A stretch of 33,900 bases of DNA from Rhodobacter sp. (GTDB lineage: Bacteria > Pseudomonadota > Alphaproteobacteria > Rhodobacterales > Rhodobacteraceae), in contig JAJEAY010000008.1 in NCBI GenBank assembly GCA_022824145.1, positions 1-33,900 on the forward strand. The letters run 5' to 3'. The notes beneath the pieces were generated by a model, which did no database searches, was not told the DNA's origin, and worked only from the letters and a program-made list of their open reading frames with translations. The position numbers were made by a program, and so were the translations under genes. Positions 33,745-33,900 of the stretch are shown in pieces (position 1 is the first letter of the stretch; every line of letters begins with the position of its first letter).

Positions 33745-33900
33745 ATGACGGAAAGACCGGGCGTGGCGGAGATCCTGCGCCGCGCGGGACCGGCCTGTCG
33801 CCAGGCCCGGGCCGGGCTGCCCGGCGCCGTCCGCCTGAAGGTCATGGGCGCCATCGAGGCCTGCCGCACGGCAGTCCTCGGCGGCCACCTGCACCGGTGC
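33745..33900 (+). mobile_element. IS91-family transposase, N-terminus (runs off the window)
   Basis: From ATG 33745 exactly 52 codons remain open to the edge: MTERPGVAEILRRAGPACRQ, then LKVMGAIEACRTAVLGGHLHRC. The 'v.aei.RrhGpay..' and 'l...M.aIeaCRTa.LGGH...C' patterns are the N-terminus of IS91/ISCR rolling-circle transposases, where the His and Cys start the zinc-binding domain. The catalytic HUH and Tyr motifs lie outside the window. Confidence 0.85.

Overview
The window looks like chromosomal DNA of a Gram-negative alphaproteobacterium with fairly high GC. The evidence is the style of the housekeeping proteins (CarB, TadA, an RluB-type pseudouridine synthase, Dtd, a DUF983 protein), the ABC transporters with periplasmic binding proteins, and an ECF sigma/EF-hand cluster. 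I cannot name the genus. Mobile DNA lies at both edges. The left edge cuts the N-terminus of a transposase-like protein on the minus strand. The right edge cuts an IS91-type transposase that follows a tyrosine recombinase.

Layout. Positions 542-8238 are a conserved block: carB, a UPF0173 metallo-hydrolase, tadA (minus), rluB, a TerC-family membrane protein and a nitroreductase. Positions 8239-11257 are an accessory patch. It holds a RelB/RelE-type toxin-antitoxin pair, a nucleotidyltransferase (AbiEii-like) gene overlapping a small partner gene, and the 3' remnant of an ISKra4-type transposase. dtd (11258-11695) closes the patch. Positions 11861-16931 (minus) are a complete dipeptide/oligopeptide ABC importer: binding protein, two permeases and a fused double ATPase. 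Just upstream of it is the decayed C-terminus of an M20-type peptidase.

Positions 17394-26156 are a carbohydrate or compatible-solute utilisation locus. A binding protein gene (minus) diverges from a plus-strand cluster of LacI-family regulator, MalF-like permease, MalG-like permease, GH63-like cytoplasmic glycosidase and UgpC/MalK-like ATPase, whose genes overlap or nearly touch. A GalE-like epimerase follows after a gap. An 18-bp LacI-type operator fills the spacer between the -35 and -10 boxes of the binding-protein promoter. The MalF-like permease carries a DUF11-like beta-sandwich insert in its first periplasmic loop, and the MalG-like permease has an extra N-terminal membrane domain. 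The glycosidase resembles mannosylglycerate/glucosylglycerate hydrolases, so I infer uptake and intracellular hydrolysis of a glycosylated compatible solute.

Positions 26483-28517 (minus) are a four-gene unit: EF-hand periplasmic protein, ECF sigma factor, anti-sigma-like membrane protein and Spy/CpxP-like periplasmic sensor. This suggests an envelope or metal-ion stress circuit. Then come a DUF983 protein, a NUDIX hydrolase, an EamA transporter and a fatty acid desaturase. From about 31831 the DNA decays into a gene-poor junction with a stop-interrupted zinc-ribbon fragment and a cluster of small palindromes. The IS91-type module begins at 32863.

The most unusual items are the DUF11-containing permease with its GH63 partner, the AbiEii-like pair with a non-AbiEi small partner, and the EF-hand/ECF unit. 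I saw no CRISPR array, tRNA or rRNA.
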